Origin: Stenotrophomonas maltophilia
Lineage (GTDB): Bacteria; Pseudomonadota; Gammaproteobacteria; Xanthomonadales; Xanthomonadaceae
Direction of reading: 5' to 3'
NCBI RefSeq assembly: GCF_002799245.1
Contig: NZ_NEQV01000001.1
Location: forward strand, 613,000 to 676,999
DNA length: 64,000 nt
In this document: positions 1 through 8,572 of the stretch, one piece after another
How the letters are laid out: every line of letters begins with the position of its first letter
How positions within the stretch are numbered: position 1 is the first letter of the stretch
Notes under the pieces: generated by a model
Databases searched by the model: none
Seen by the model: only the letters and a program-made list of their open reading frames with translations
Told to the model about the DNA's origin: nothing
Position numbers and translations under genes: made by a program

Positions 1-299
1 CACTGGCCCAGGTGCAGCGCCTGCGGGCCGACGTGTACCTGCCAGGCCCCTGCGCGGTGGACGGCGACACCGGCGTGTGGGCGATGGATGCGGAAGAAGC
101 CACTCTGAAGCGCGCGATGGTGGCCTGCAGCAGCCGTGTCATCGTCGCCGCCACCACCGAAAAGCTCGGTGCCCGTGGCAACTGGCAGATCGCCAGCCTC
201 GACGAGATCGACGACCTGGTGCTGACCACCACGGCACCGCCGGCATTGGCGGCACGCTTCCGCGCCGCCGGTATCGCGGTGCACCCCACCCCTCCCTGA
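1..299 (+). CDS. DeoR-type transcriptional regulator, C-terminal part
   Basis: The frame is open from the left edge to the TGA at 297-299, so only about the last 98 residues are present. The visible part contains TGVWAMDAEEATLKRAMVACS followed by VIVAATTEKLG, which matches the sugar-phosphate-sensing domain of DeoR/GlpR repressors (an ISOCOT-type fold). That domain follows an N-terminal helix-turn-helix, which lies outside the window here. The gene ends 11 bp before the MFS transporter start, so the regulator and transporter are probably co-transcribed and may act on the same sugar. The ligand cannot be told from this fragment. Confidence 0.75.
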   Translation, partial: LAQVQRLRADVYLPGPCAVDGDTGVWAMDAEEATLKRAMVACSSRVIVAATTEKLGARGNWQIASLDEIDDLVLTTTAPPALAARFRAAGIAVHPTPP

Positions 300-310
300 C
301 CGTACCGCTC

Positions 311-1444
311 ATGTCCCTTGCCAACCGCGCGCGTGCCGAACAGCACGCGACCCGCGCTGCGTTCTTCATTCCCGGTTTCGCCACCGCGCTGTGGGCCACA
401 CTGGTGCCGTTTGCCAAGGCGCGCACGGAGATCAACGACGCCACATTGGGCCTGGTGCTGCTCTGCCTCGGTGCCGGTTCGCTGCTGGCGATGCCATTGT
501 CCGGCGTGCTGGCCGCACGCCTGGGCTGCCGCCGGGTGATGGTGGCCAGCAGCCTGCTGATCTGCCTGACCGTGCCCGGCCTGGCCCTGGCCGGTTCGGC
601 CTGGACACTGGGGCTGGTGCTGTTCGTGTTCGGTGCCGCCGTGGGCGCGATGGACTGCACCATGAACGTGCAGGCCGTCATCGTCGAGCGTGAAGCACGG
701 CGGGTGATGATGTCCGGCTTCCATGCCTTCTTCAGCATCGGCGGCTTCCTCGGCGCGGCGACAATGACCGTGCTGCTCTCCGTGCAGCTGTCTCCGCTGG
801 CATCCGTGCTGATCGGCGTCGGCGCCATGCTGCTGGTGATGCTGGCGTCGGCGTCGTACTGGCACAGCGAACGCATGCCACATGACACACCGATGCTGGC
901 CATGCCTCATGGCATCGTGCTGTTCATCGGCGTACTGGCGTTCGTCGCCTTCCTCGGCGAAGGCGCGATGCTGGACTGGAGCGCGGTGTTCCTCAGCGAC
1001 GTGCGTCGTGTCGATGCCAGCCTCGCCGGTGTTGGCTATGTAACCTTCACCTTGACCATGACCGTCGCGCGCCTGTTCGGCGATGCACTGGTGGCGCGCG
1101 CGGGCCGCCAGCGCGCGATCGTGTTCGGTGCCCTGCTCGCCGCCGCTGGCGTGCTGGTGCTGACCCTGGTCACGCCGTGGCAGGCATCGCTGATCGGCTA
1201 TGTGCTGGTCGGCCTCGGCTGCGCCAACATCGCACCGGCGCTGTTCTCGCTGGCCGGCCACCAGACCCGCATGCCCGGCGCATTGGCGATCACCGCGGTA
1301 TCCACGCTGGGCTTTGCCGGCATCCTCGCCGGGCCAGCGCTGATTGGCTTCGCCGCCAATCATTTCGGCCTGATCGCCGCGTTCATCGGCGTGGCCGTGG
1401 CCCTGTTGCTGGTTGCAGTGTCCACGCGTTGGCTGCGCGTCTAG
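311..1444 (+). CDS. MFS transporter, YbjJ/FucP-like
   Basis: This 377-residue protein is strongly hydrophobic throughout, with about 12 predicted membrane segments, as expected for a major facilitator. The segment GVLAARLGCRRVMVAS after the second helix resembles the MFS loop 2-3 signature (G-x-L-x-D/A-R-x-G-x-R). The start at 311 lies 11 bp after the regulator stop. Longer upstream starts in this frame would overlap the whole regulator and are rejected. Its position beside a DeoR-type regulator suggests sugar or sugar-derivative transport at the inner membrane. The substrate is not identifiable from the sequence. Confidence 0.8.
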   Translation: MSLANRARAEQHATRAAFFIPGFATALWATLVPFAKARTEINDATLGLVLLCLGAGSLLAMPLSGVLAARLGCRRVMVASSLLICLTVPGLALAGSAWTLGLVLFVFGAAVGAMDCTMNVQAVIVEREARRVMMSGFHAFFSIGGFLGAATMTVLLSVQLSPLASVLIGVGAMLLVMLASASYWHSERMPHDTPMLAMPHGIVLFIGVLAFVAFLGEGAMLDWSAVFLSDVRRVDASLAGVGYVTFTLTMTVARLFGDALVARAGRQRAIVFGALLAAAGVLVLTLVTPWQASLIGYVLVGLGCANIAPALFSLAGHQTRMPGALAITAVSTLGFAGILAGPALIGFAANHFGLIAAFIGVAVALLLVAVSTRWLRV

Positions 1445-1453
1445 CCCGGTGAA

Positions 1454-2959
1454 TCAGCGCCGTCGACGCCGCAGCTTCATCCGCAACCGCCGATAGCCGA
1501 TCACCGTGGCCGTCGCACACAGCGCTGTGCCAGCAGCGCTCAGCAGCAGCAACACACCCAGCCGGACACCTTCCTGGCGCAGCATCGCCGGCAGGTCCCA
1601 GCTGTGCAGGAAGTAGAACAACCAGCGCCCCACCCGCTCGCGATGCCCCATCGTCAGCAACGGATCGCCAGTAGCCAGGTCAAGGTAGACGCGCGTCGCC
1701 TCGGCATCGCCAAAGTCCACCACCGCCACCGGGAAGCGGCGTACCGCCGCACCATTCATGGCCTCCGGCGCACGCGGATAGAAGTAGGCATCCGCTGCAT
1801 GCCGGACCACGAAACCGTGCATGGGCGCCTCGGACAGCGCGCGCGCTTTCTGCTGCAGCCACGCGGCCGGCAGCAGCCGCGCAACCTGCAGGTGCCCATG
1901 GGTGCCGGACACGATGCGGGTGCCGCCCTTCCCATCCAGCAGCACCGCGAACAGCTCGCCACCGATCCGTCGCCACTGGATTTCCACCGGCCGGAAGCCA
2001 TCAGCGTCGGCCACGGCCAGAAGCCTCGCCGGCTCACCCAGCGCAACGTCCACCGCCACCGCGCCGCCACGGTAGCGCCCACCATCGATCGCTTCACGCG
2101 TGCTGTTGAAGACGCCCAATGGATTCATCGACATCAGGCCGCTGAAGATCCACGTAAACACGAAGGCCGCAGCCAGCAACCCGATCAGATGGTGCCAGCG
2201 CATCCACGGCTCGACGTACGGCGTCTTCGCACCGGAACGATAGTGCCCACGGAAACGCCAGCGCCACACCCCCACCACGATGCCGCTGACCGCCGCCAGC
2301 GTGCACAGTGCGGACAAGACGATCACCAGCCACGTCCACACCGGGTCCACCGACTGCATGCGCAGGAAGTACAGCCAGTGCAGCCAAGCGCCCACATAGT
2401 TCCAGCGCTGCTGCACATGTGGCGCGTCCAGCACCACTTCGCCAGTGTGCGAAGACACATACAGGTCACCCGGCTGCGTGCCCCCCACCTCCACCCGGTA
2501 CAGCGGCCGATGCGCGTCCAGCGCGCGCGAATGCGTCCAGCGGTCCTCATCCACGCGCGTCGCGCCCACGAAGGCCTGGCCGCCGGCAAACTGCGCCGCC
2601 GACGCCTCGGCGCGCTGCGCCGACACCGGCAGCAGGGCCTGGCCGGTCCATGCCGACCAGGCGCCCACGTTGCTGCCACTGCGCACCACATAGGCCGGCT
2701 CACCCCGCAGCGTGGTCAGTGCCACGGTTTCCGGTTCGTCCTGCAGTGCCGCCGGCAACGCCGACAGTCCCCGCCAACCGCCTGCGTCCTCCAGCACCGG
2801 CAACGCCGCCAGCCGCTCCCCGGGTGTCAGCTTCGGATAGCCGATGAACAACATCACCATGCCGCTGACAAACCACAGCAGCATCAGCAGGCATCCGCCG
2901 ATGCCCAGCCATCGATGCACCAGATAGGTCCAACGCCTGGCGGTGGATCGCAACGACAT
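1454..2959 (-). CDS. PepSY-associated transmembrane protein
   Basis: A 501-residue inner-membrane protein that begins HRWLGIGGCLLMLLWFVSG, the usual first helix of the PepSY_TM family. Further membrane segments lie near residues 195-230, 265-290 and 460-490. Histidines lie in or next to these segments (HRWLG, WLHWLYFL, RWHHLIGL and a late HSWDLP). In this family such residues are proposed to ligate heme and support reduction of a ferric substrate. The gene starts 12 bp downstream of the TonB-dependent receptor stop on the same strand. A role in reducing or releasing metal after siderophore uptake is therefore likely, though inferred from family and context. Confidence 0.8.
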   Translation of the reverse strand: MSLRSTARRWTYLVHRWLGIGGCLLMLLWFVSGMVMLFIGYPKLTPGERLAALPVLEDAGGWRGLSALPAALQDEPETVALTTLRGEPAYVVRSGSNVGAWSAWTGQALLPVSAQRAEASAAQFAGGQAFVGATRVDEDRWTHSRALDAHRPLYRVEVGGTQPGDLYVSSHTGEVVLDAPHVQQRWNYVGAWLHWLYFLRMQSVDPVWTWLVIVLSALCTLAAVSGIVVGVWRWRFRGHYRSGAKTPYVEPWMRWHHLIGLLAAAFVFTWIFSGLMSMNPLGVFNSTREAIDGGRYRGGAVAVDVALGEPARLLAVADADGFRPVEIQWRRIGGELFAVLLDGKGGTRIVSGTHGHLQVARLLPAAWLQQKARALSEAPMHGFVVRHAADAYFYPRAPEAMNGAAVRRFPVAVVDFGDAEATRVYLDLATGDPLLTMGHRERVGRWLFYFLHSWDLPAMLRQEGVRLGVLLLLSAAGTALCATATVIGYRRLRMKLRRRRR

Positions 2960-2971
2960 GGCCAGCCCCCC

Positions 2972-5110
2972 TCAGAACCGATGGTCGACGGTGAACTCGA
3001 CGCGCCGATCCGGCCCCAGCAGCCATTGCGTACTGGTGTAGTACGCGGTGGCGTAGTACGCCTTGTCGAACACATTGAACAGCCGCGCCGACAGCCGCGT
3101 GCGCGGTGCCGCCTGCCAGGTCAGCGCCAGGTCGGTGGTGCTGTAGCCGGGCAGCTCCAGGGTGTTGGCAGTATCGGCGTAGCGCTTGCCGACATAACGC
3201 ACGCCTGCGGCCGCATTCCAATCGGGAAGGAACTGCCAGCTCAGCCACACATTGGCCAGGCGCTCGGCCACGTTCGGCGGCACGTTGCCATCGCGCGAGA
3301 CCAGCACCGCCGGTGAACCGCTGGTTTCCAGGAAGTCCTCGAATTCGGCCTTCAGCACCGTCGCGTTGGCATCGAGCGACCACTGCGGCGCAAAAGCCCA
3401 GTTCAGCGACGCCTCGATGCCCCTGGAGGTCTGCGCACCCACCTGTACCCGGCGATCGGGCACCAGCGGATCACGGCTGAGCAGGCCGGTCTTGCGGATG
3501 CGATACGCGGCCAGCGTCCACTCGCCACCGTCGAAGGCCTGCTTCAGGCCCACTTCGACCTGCCGCCCCTTGGCCAGATCGAATGCACCATTGGCCGGAC
3601 TGATCATCAGCAGGCCACTGACCGGATCGGCCGCCTGCGAATACTGCGCATACAGGCTCAGCGTCGGGCGCAGCGCGAACACCGTACCCGCACGCCAGCC
3701 GGTGCTGCTGTAGGTCTTCGAGAATGCATTCTGGCCGCTGATCAGATCGGTGCGGTCGATACGCGCGCGATCGTGGCGCAGCCCACCCAGTACCGACCAG
3801 CGCTCGCTCAGCGCCAACCGGTCTTCCACGAACAGCGCGTATTGCTCGGCACGGTTACGGTAGCGCGGCAGGTTCGGCGCGTCGCTGACGAACTGGCCCG
3901 GCACCGGATCGAACGGATCGACCGGGCCCGAGCTGCCGGCATAGGTGTTGTTGGTGTGCTTGAAATGCGCACGGTTGGCATCCAGGCCCACGGCAAAGTT
4001 GTTGGCCAGGCCGCCTACATTTCCTTGCACGCGCAGCGTCGAGGTCAACCCGCTCTGGTCCTGGTTGTGGGTGATCTGGGTGTTGCCCGAGCGGTCGACC
4101 AACCCGGTACGGGGGTTGTAGACATAGGCCTCGGCATTGCGCCAGTCGCGCTGGCTGTCGATCTGGTAGAGGCGCGTGCGCCATTCCACGTTCGCGGTCG
4201 GCGTCCACAGCGCATCGAGCTGGGTCCAGCGGTCGCGGAAGCGGATCTCGCTGTCGTCCACGTTGTAGTTGCGGTGGCGCAGTGCGTCCAGCTGGCGGCC
4301 CTCGACCAGTGGCGTGCCGAAGTAGCGCATCGGCTGCTGGTAACCCTGCGCATGGGTGAGGGTCAACTGCAGGTCCGAGCGTGGCTGCCACAGCAACGCA
4401 CCGGAGAAGGTCGCGTCACTGTTGCGCCCACGGTCGACCCAGCCGCCGCTGTAGTTGCCACTTACGTCCAGCCGGTAAGCCAACGCTGGTGTCAGCGCGC
4501 CGCCACTGCCGAAGCCCAGCCGTGCGGTGTCCTCGCTGCCCACGGTCACGCTGATCTCGTTCTCGATCGCGCCGCGCGAGGGCTTCTTCGGCACGATGTT
4601 GATCACGCCTCCAATCGCACCGTCACCGTGGATCACCGAGGCCGGGCCGCGCAGCACTTCGATGCGCTCGATGGACCACGTGTCGAACGGGAAGGTGATG
4701 CCCACGCCACCGTACTGGCGCAGCCCGTCGTACAGCCGCATCACCGACGCACCATCGGTGAAGCCGCGACTGGAGAGCGCGCTCAGTCCGTTGCCCGGGT
4801 GCGGCATCGCACTGATCGCACCAGCACGGCTGATCGCATCGTTGAGCTGGGTGTCGCCACGCTGTTCCAGCTGCTCTCGCGAAATCACCGTCAGGCTGGC
4901 CGGTGTCTGCAGCACGCTCAGGCCCAACGCAGAGCCGGCAGTGGCGGTGGATGACAGTTCGCCGCTGCGGGTATCGACCACGCGCACGGTCTCCAGCGTG
5001 GTCGGGGGTGCCGCGTCGGCGGCAAGCAGGGGCGCGGCATGCAGGAGCAGCGCGCACAGGACAGGCAGCGACGCCCGGCGCAGGCGCGCGGGATTGGGGT
5101 TCGTTTTCAT
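2972..5110 (-). CDS. TonB-dependent siderophore receptor
   Basis: A 712-residue outer-membrane receptor. The start at 5110 (MKTNPNPARL) is chosen because it gives a clean signal peptide ending near ALLLHAAPLLAADA; an upstream in-frame ATG adds ten non-signal residues. A TonB box-like LETVRVV follows the signal peptide. The plug has TPASLTVISREQLEQRG, RGF and the IERIEVLRGPASVIHGDG motif. The remainder is a beta-barrel ending in ...FTVDHRF, with the C-terminal Phe that BAM recognises. It forms an operon with the DUF2946 gene upstream and the PepSY protein downstream. Ferric siderophore is the most likely substrate from family resemblance, but no Fur box was recognised by eye and copper cannot be excluded. 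Confidence 0.88.
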   Translation of the reverse strand: MKTNPNPARLRRASLPVLCALLLHAAPLLAADAAPPTTLETVRVVDTRSGELSSTATAGSALGLSVLQTPASLTVISREQLEQRGDTQLNDAISRAGAISAMPHPGNGLSALSSRGFTDGASVMRLYDGLRQYGGVGITFPFDTWSIERIEVLRGPASVIHGDGAIGGVINIVPKKPSRGAIENEISVTVGSEDTARLGFGSGGALTPALAYRLDVSGNYSGGWVDRGRNSDATFSGALLWQPRSDLQLTLTHAQGYQQPMRYFGTPLVEGRQLDALRHRNYNVDDSEIRFRDRWTQLDALWTPTANVEWRTRLYQIDSQRDWRNAEAYVYNPRTGLVDRSGNTQITHNQDQSGLTSTLRVQGNVGGLANNFAVGLDANRAHFKHTNNTYAGSSGPVDPFDPVPGQFVSDAPNLPRYRNRAEQYALFVEDRLALSERWSVLGGLRHDRARIDRTDLISGQNAFSKTYSSTGWRAGTVFALRPTLSLYAQYSQAADPVSGLLMISPANGAFDLAKGRQVEVGLKQAFDGGEWTLAAYRIRKTGLLSRDPLVPDRRVQVGAQTSRGIEASLNWAFAPQWSLDANATVLKAEFEDFLETSGSPAVLVSRDGNVPPNVAERLANVWLSWQFLPDWNAAAGVRYVGKRYADTANTLELPGYSTTDLALTWQAAPRTRLSARLFNVFDKAYYATAYYTSTQWLLGPDRRVEFTVDHRF

Positions 5111-5239
5111 TTTTTCACGGCATGCAAGGCCACCCCGCAATGGCAGGGCAGCTCAGGGAGTTCGGGAAGCGCGCACGCAGTAGTGCCAGGCCATGCCTGG
5201 CAGCTCGGAAAAATCAATCCAAAGGCGCACGCGCAGGGC

Positions 5240-5686
5240 TCAGACGGCCATCAGGGCCGGCGGCCCACGCGCTCCCAATGTGCCGCTGATCCGCTGCGGC
5301 AGCGCCTGCACCGCACCGCGCAGCGCGCGGCACACTGCTGCCATCGGCGCCAGCAGCAGCAATGCCGCCACCAGCAGGGTGATCAGCCGTGCGGCGATCA
5401 GGCAGTAATCGCAATCCACGCCCATTTCATGATCGGCGTGGGGATCGGCAGGCGGCTTCTTCGCGGCCTCGCCGTGCTGCATCGCCATCGCGTGGTGGTC
5501 ATGGTGCCCTTCCATCGCATGCTGCGCGTGCTCTGCGTGCATTGCGTGGTCCATCGCTACCACTGGCGCGGCAGCCGCAACGTGGCCATGTGCCAGGAAA
5601 CGGCTCACCAGCGGGGCAAGCAGCACCAGCAGCATGGCAAGCCATGCCAGGGCCTGGAACCGGCGGTGGAGGACAGATTGACGCAC
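5240..5686 (-). CDS. DUF2946-type histidine-rich membrane protein
   Basis: A 148-residue protein with an N-terminal membrane segment (ALAWLAMLLVLLAPLVSRFL), a very His/Met-rich central stretch (residues 45-70, with HAMHAEHAQHAMEGHHDHHA), the pair CDYC, and a second membrane segment (LITLLVAALLLLAPMAAVC). This layout matches DUF2946 proteins, which are often encoded next to TonB-dependent receptors and copper-responsive genes. The His/Met cluster and CxxC suggest metal binding at the periplasmic face. It is the first gene of the minus-strand operon and lies 129 bp upstream of the receptor. The function is inferred from composition and context. Confidence 0.7.
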   Translation of the reverse strand: MRQSVLHRRFQALAWLAMLLVLLAPLVSRFLAHGHVAAAAPVVAMDHAMHAEHAQHAMEGHHDHHAMAMQHGEAAKKPPADPHADHEMGVDCDYCLIAARLITLLVAALLLLAPMAAVCRALRGAVQALPQRISGTLGARGPPALMAV

Positions 5687-5875
5687 CCGGCCATTCTACG
5701 GGCCCGCAGCCAACCTTGGACCTCGTTCAGGGTTTACCCCCTGCGACACGGTGACGCAGGGGCTCGCCTCCAGCGGCGACGTGTGAATGCACCGCACCGC
5801 GGTCCCGGTGCTTGCAGGCCCCGCATCGCCAGCGCTAGGGTTCAGGGGCTACGGCAAGGAGCCAGAGGAAACTGC

Positions 5876-6454
5876 ATGACAATCCGCATCAAACAGCAGT
5901 TGCATGCCAGCCTGCTCGGCCTGACCACGCTGCTGCTTGCCGCCTGCGCCGACAAGGGACCGCCTGTGCCACCGGAGCCGCTGGAACTCTCGAAACCGAT
6001 CGCGGTAGACACGCCCGGCCAGCAGGTGCAGTTCGAGTTCGAAACCACGGCACGCAACTTTGCCAGCTACCGTACGTATGCGGTGGAGCTGGATCTGCAG
6101 CATGTCTCCCCCTCGCCAGATGCCGCCTCTCCGCGCGACCTGCACATTCCTTTGCGCGTTGGACTTCAGCAATGGTCCGGTGGCACCTGGCAGTCGCTGG
6201 CAAGCCCCGACGCCTACCAGATCGCACAGTCGCAGTCTGGCCAGCCGCTGCCAGACTGGCATCGTGACGCGGGGCTGAACTATGCCCAGACCCAACGGGG
6301 CAGCGATGGCGCATACCGGTTGCATGTCGCGTTGCTGCCGTTGCAGGCGCATAGCCGCTATCGGGTTCAGATCAGCACGGTTGAATACATCACACCACTT
6401 CGTGGCGCAAGCGCCAGGATACTGATTCACGAATCGCGTCCGCTCGCCAAGTAG
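5876..6454 (+). CDS. Lipoprotein, probable immunity protein (X-Tfi type)
   Basis: A 192-residue lipoprotein whose signal peptide ends in the lipobox LLAAC with the lipidated Cys at residue 24. It should be anchored on the periplasmic side of an envelope membrane. The mature part is beta-rich with no recognised enzyme motif. It sits 41 bp upstream of a gene whose product carries an XVIPCD secretion domain. In Xanthomonas and Stenotrophomonas, effectors of the bacteria-killing type IV secretion system are encoded with periplasmic lipoprotein inhibitors, so this is most likely the cognate immunity protein. The assignment rests on lipidation and position. Confidence 0.7.
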   Translation: MTIRIKQQLHASLLGLTTLLLAACADKGPPVPPEPLELSKPIAVDTPGQQVQFEFETTARNFASYRTYAVELDLQHVSPSPDAASPRDLHIPLRVGLQQWSGGTWQSLASPDAYQIAQSQSGQPLPDWHRDAGLNYAQTQRGSDGAYRLHVALLPLQAHSRYRVQISTVEYITPLRGASARILIHESRPLAK

Positions 6455-6495
6455 CACAACGCCTTCGTACACCCTCCAGGAGGATCACCACGCAC

Positions 6496-7593
6496 ATGGA
6501 CAAGCCACGCTACGTCGTCGATATCGTCATTGCGGCGCCGGGAACACCGCTTCTCGACCCCGTAACGCAGCAACCGCTGCGCAATCCGGATGGTTCCGCG
6601 CAGACATCCGGGCCGGGGCATATGTTCTACGTCCTGCGAGCACCGGGAAAAGATCCGGCGAGCTACGGCTTTGCACCGATCGAGCACGGCAGCATGAACG
6701 GACCAGGCGACATCGTGGACAACGATGCAAAAACCTACAAGAACCCGCATTACACGCGTTCTCTGGAAATCACCGAAGCCCAGTACAACAAACTCAGAGC
6801 ATTCGGCGATGACCCAGTGAAGCACGGCTTCAGCAAGCACTACGCCGACGTGCGCCATAACTGCGTGGACTTCACCTGGGGCGCATTGAATCATGCCGGC
6901 ATCCAGCGCAAGCACAGCCTGGACATGAACAGCATCGGCGGTCCCGCCGGCCAGTTGCTGCCTGATGTACGCATTCCGCTGGGTATCCCGTCACAGGGCA
7001 AGGACGGTTACCGCCCGCTGCGCAACATCCATGGCGTGGACAGCATTGAGCCGCCCTTTCCCAACAGCGAACTCAATCGCACCACCACCCATCCCCTGCC
7101 CGAGCGCACCTTGAAGCAGCGTCTGCTCAGCGAAACCGATGGCATCAATGGCTCCTTGGGCGAGCGCCTGGCTGCGGACGCACGCACACCAGGGCACAGC
7201 CTGCATGCCCTGGACCAGAACGTGCGAACCGCACTCGCCCAGGCTGGCGAACAGCAGGGGCTGCCCGCCGGGCAGGAACACGAACAGCTGGCCGGCCATC
7301 TGACACGCGCAGCAGTGCAGGCCGGCTTCAGCGAGAAAGACACGTTGCAGGTGGCCTTCAGTTCAAACAGCACCGCCGAAGCACCTGGCTACGTGTTCCT
7401 CCATCGCAGTGGCGACACCGCATCACCGGACCCGGCCGCCAACCGCCAGCGCCTGTCCCTGCTTGATACCCAGCAGGGCGACGTGGATACGCTGTATCAG
7501 CAGGCCACTGTGCAGCAGCAATACCGCGACGCCAGCCGCCTGGCGCAGGACGAACAACAGGCACAACAGCAGGCATCACCGCGCATGGCCTGA
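6496..7593 (+). CDS. Putative type IV secretion antibacterial effector with XVIPCD
   Basis: A 365-residue protein with no signal peptide; an AGGAGG box lies at 6478-6483. Residues about 1-180 form the putative toxin domain, with GHMFYVLR (His42) and later HNCVDFTWGAL (His121, Cys123). A histidine first and an Asn-Cys later is the order seen in circularly permuted papain-fold enzymes (LRAT/PPPDE/DUF4105-like), so a cysteine peptidase or amidase acting on the envelope is proposed. Residues about 230-335 (GHSLHALDQNVR, LTRAAVQAGFS, DPAANRQRLSLLDTQQ) fit the XVIPCD domain recognised by VirD4 of the Xanthomonadales killing T4SS. A Gln-rich tail follows, as is typical. The secretion route is well supported by the domain; the enzymatic activity is inference. 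Confidence 0.75.
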   Translation: MDKPRYVVDIVIAAPGTPLLDPVTQQPLRNPDGSAQTSGPGHMFYVLRAPGKDPASYGFAPIEHGSMNGPGDIVDNDAKTYKNPHYTRSLEITEAQYNKLRAFGDDPVKHGFSKHYADVRHNCVDFTWGALNHAGIQRKHSLDMNSIGGPAGQLLPDVRIPLGIPSQGKDGYRPLRNIHGVDSIEPPFPNSELNRTTTHPLPERTLKQRLLSETDGINGSLGERLAADARTPGHSLHALDQNVRTALAQAGEQQGLPAGQEHEQLAGHLTRAAVQAGFSEKDTLQVAFSSNSTAEAPGYVFLHRSGDTASPDPAANRQRLSLLDTQQGDVDTLYQQATVQQQYRDASRLAQDEQQAQQQASPRMA

Positions 7594-7627
7594 CCGGACC
7601 GTGCCAGGCGCAGATACCGCACCCGCA

Positions 7628-8008
7628 TCAACTCACGTACTGCGCCTGGCCATTCCCGAACGACCAGTTCTCCTTCTTCACTTCCACCAGGTTGATGAAC
7701 ACATCCTCGCGGCGGATGCCCACTGCCGCGTGCAGGCCATCGGCGATGCCGGCGTACAGCGCCTTTTTCTGCTCCAGCGTGCGCCCTTCGTTCCAGGTGA
7801 TCTGGATGCAGATGAAGTCATCGGTGCGGTCCACGCCCAGGTAGCCGGGGTCGTAGATCAGCGTGCCTGGCTCGTGCTGCTGGAAGATCTGGAAACGATC
7901 ATTCTCCGGCACACCCACCGCGCGCATGGCCTGGTAGATGGTTTCGCCGACGCGTTGCAGGTAGTCGGCGGATTTACCTTTGCGAAGATCGACACGGGCA
8001 AGCGGCAT
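7628..8008 (-). CDS. Tautomerase family protein
   Basis: A 126-residue protein starting MPLARVDL. In the tautomerase superfamily the start Met is removed and Pro1 is the catalytic base. The start at 8008 is chosen because it places Pro at position 2 and has a GGAG about 9 bp upstream; the longer open frame upstream lacks family features. YQAMRAVGVPENDRFQIFQ, ITWNEGRTLEQKKALYAGI and the late EVKKENWSFGNG fit the Tautomerase_2 (malonate semialdehyde decarboxylase / cis-CaaD-like) group. It is a small cytosolic enzyme of unknown substrate, convergent with the effector gene. Confidence 0.8.
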   Translation of the reverse strand: MPLARVDLRKGKSADYLQRVGETIYQAMRAVGVPENDRFQIFQQHEPGTLIYDPGYLGVDRTDDFICIQITWNEGRTLEQKKALYAGIADGLHAAVGIRREDVFINLVEVKKENWSFGNGQAQYVS

Positions 8009-8378
8009 GGTGGCACTCCAGTGAGGATGGGCACGGCAACGGGCTGAGACTACGCCTGCCCGGGGCGGCGGGACAGCGCATGGATGGAACCCTCTGCTTC
8101 CATCCGTGGCATGTTCCCGCCTCTGCTGCGCGGGGTGACGTGATTGCCTTGGCGGCACGCCTCCGAAGTCGTCATGTGCACGGTCGGAAGGGGCGGCGAT
8201 ATGCGCCATCAGTGATGGGCGGCACTACTCGCAGGTGTTGGACGGCACACAACGGGAAACGTCTGGCGCGCCTAGGGACAGTTGAGAACTTTCCTTACAG
8301 ACCGATGTGACTACCCGGCTTGATGATCGCCGCGCCGGGGCAGATGGCCCGGGCCGGGATTGGCGTCTCGAATAAACA
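8009..8378. other. Non-coding stretch, nothing identified
   Basis: About 370 bp between the tautomerase start and a structured leader. No open frame here has a convincing start or composition. It should hold the tautomerase promoter and a promoter for the plus-strand gene at 8573. A short inverted pair (cgccatca / tgatgggcg) lies near 8203-8221. Confidence 0.4.
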
Positions 8379-8552
8379 AACACACCTACACGGTTGCGAA
8401 GTTCACCGCAGCCCAGAGAATGCACCGACTGCCCCCAATGGCGGCCGGTGCGTGGGGATCGACAGATCCGCCGGGCGTTTCTCAAGTAGGTGTGTTCGTT
8501 CCCGGTACGCCAACCCGCACCGTCCGCCACCTTCGCTCCGGAAGGTGGCCCT
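8379..8552 (+). promoter_or_regulatory. Structured 5' leader of the 8573 gene
   Basis: Bases 8379-8389 (aacacacctac) pair with 8486-8496 (gtaggtgtgtt) in an uninterrupted 11-bp helix enclosing about 96 nt. A second hairpin follows at 8531-8552, with 8-bp arms ccaccttc / gaaggtgg and a 6-nt loop. It ends 20 nt before the ATG at 8573. Both are on the coding side of that gene. The arrangement suggests a folded 5' untranslated region that controls translation. No known riboswitch class was recognised. Confidence 0.4.
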
Positions 8553-8572
8553 ATGCCAGTGAGGGTTTCGCC

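Noticed and set aside
1604-3316. 570-residue plus-strand frame
   Set aside because: It is the antisense of the PepSY and TonB-receptor genes, with extreme Gln/His/Arg content and no motif.
5687-5875. Fur box or cobalamin/metal riboswitch upstream of the TonB receptor operon
   Set aside because: No GATAATGATTATC-like 19-mer and no B12-box-like sequence could be found by eye in either gap of the operon.
6496-7593. Type VI secretion effector
   Set aside because: No PAAR, VgrG, Hcp or MIX/FIX motif is seen. The C-terminal domain fits XVIPCD, which is specific for the Xanthomonadales T4SS.
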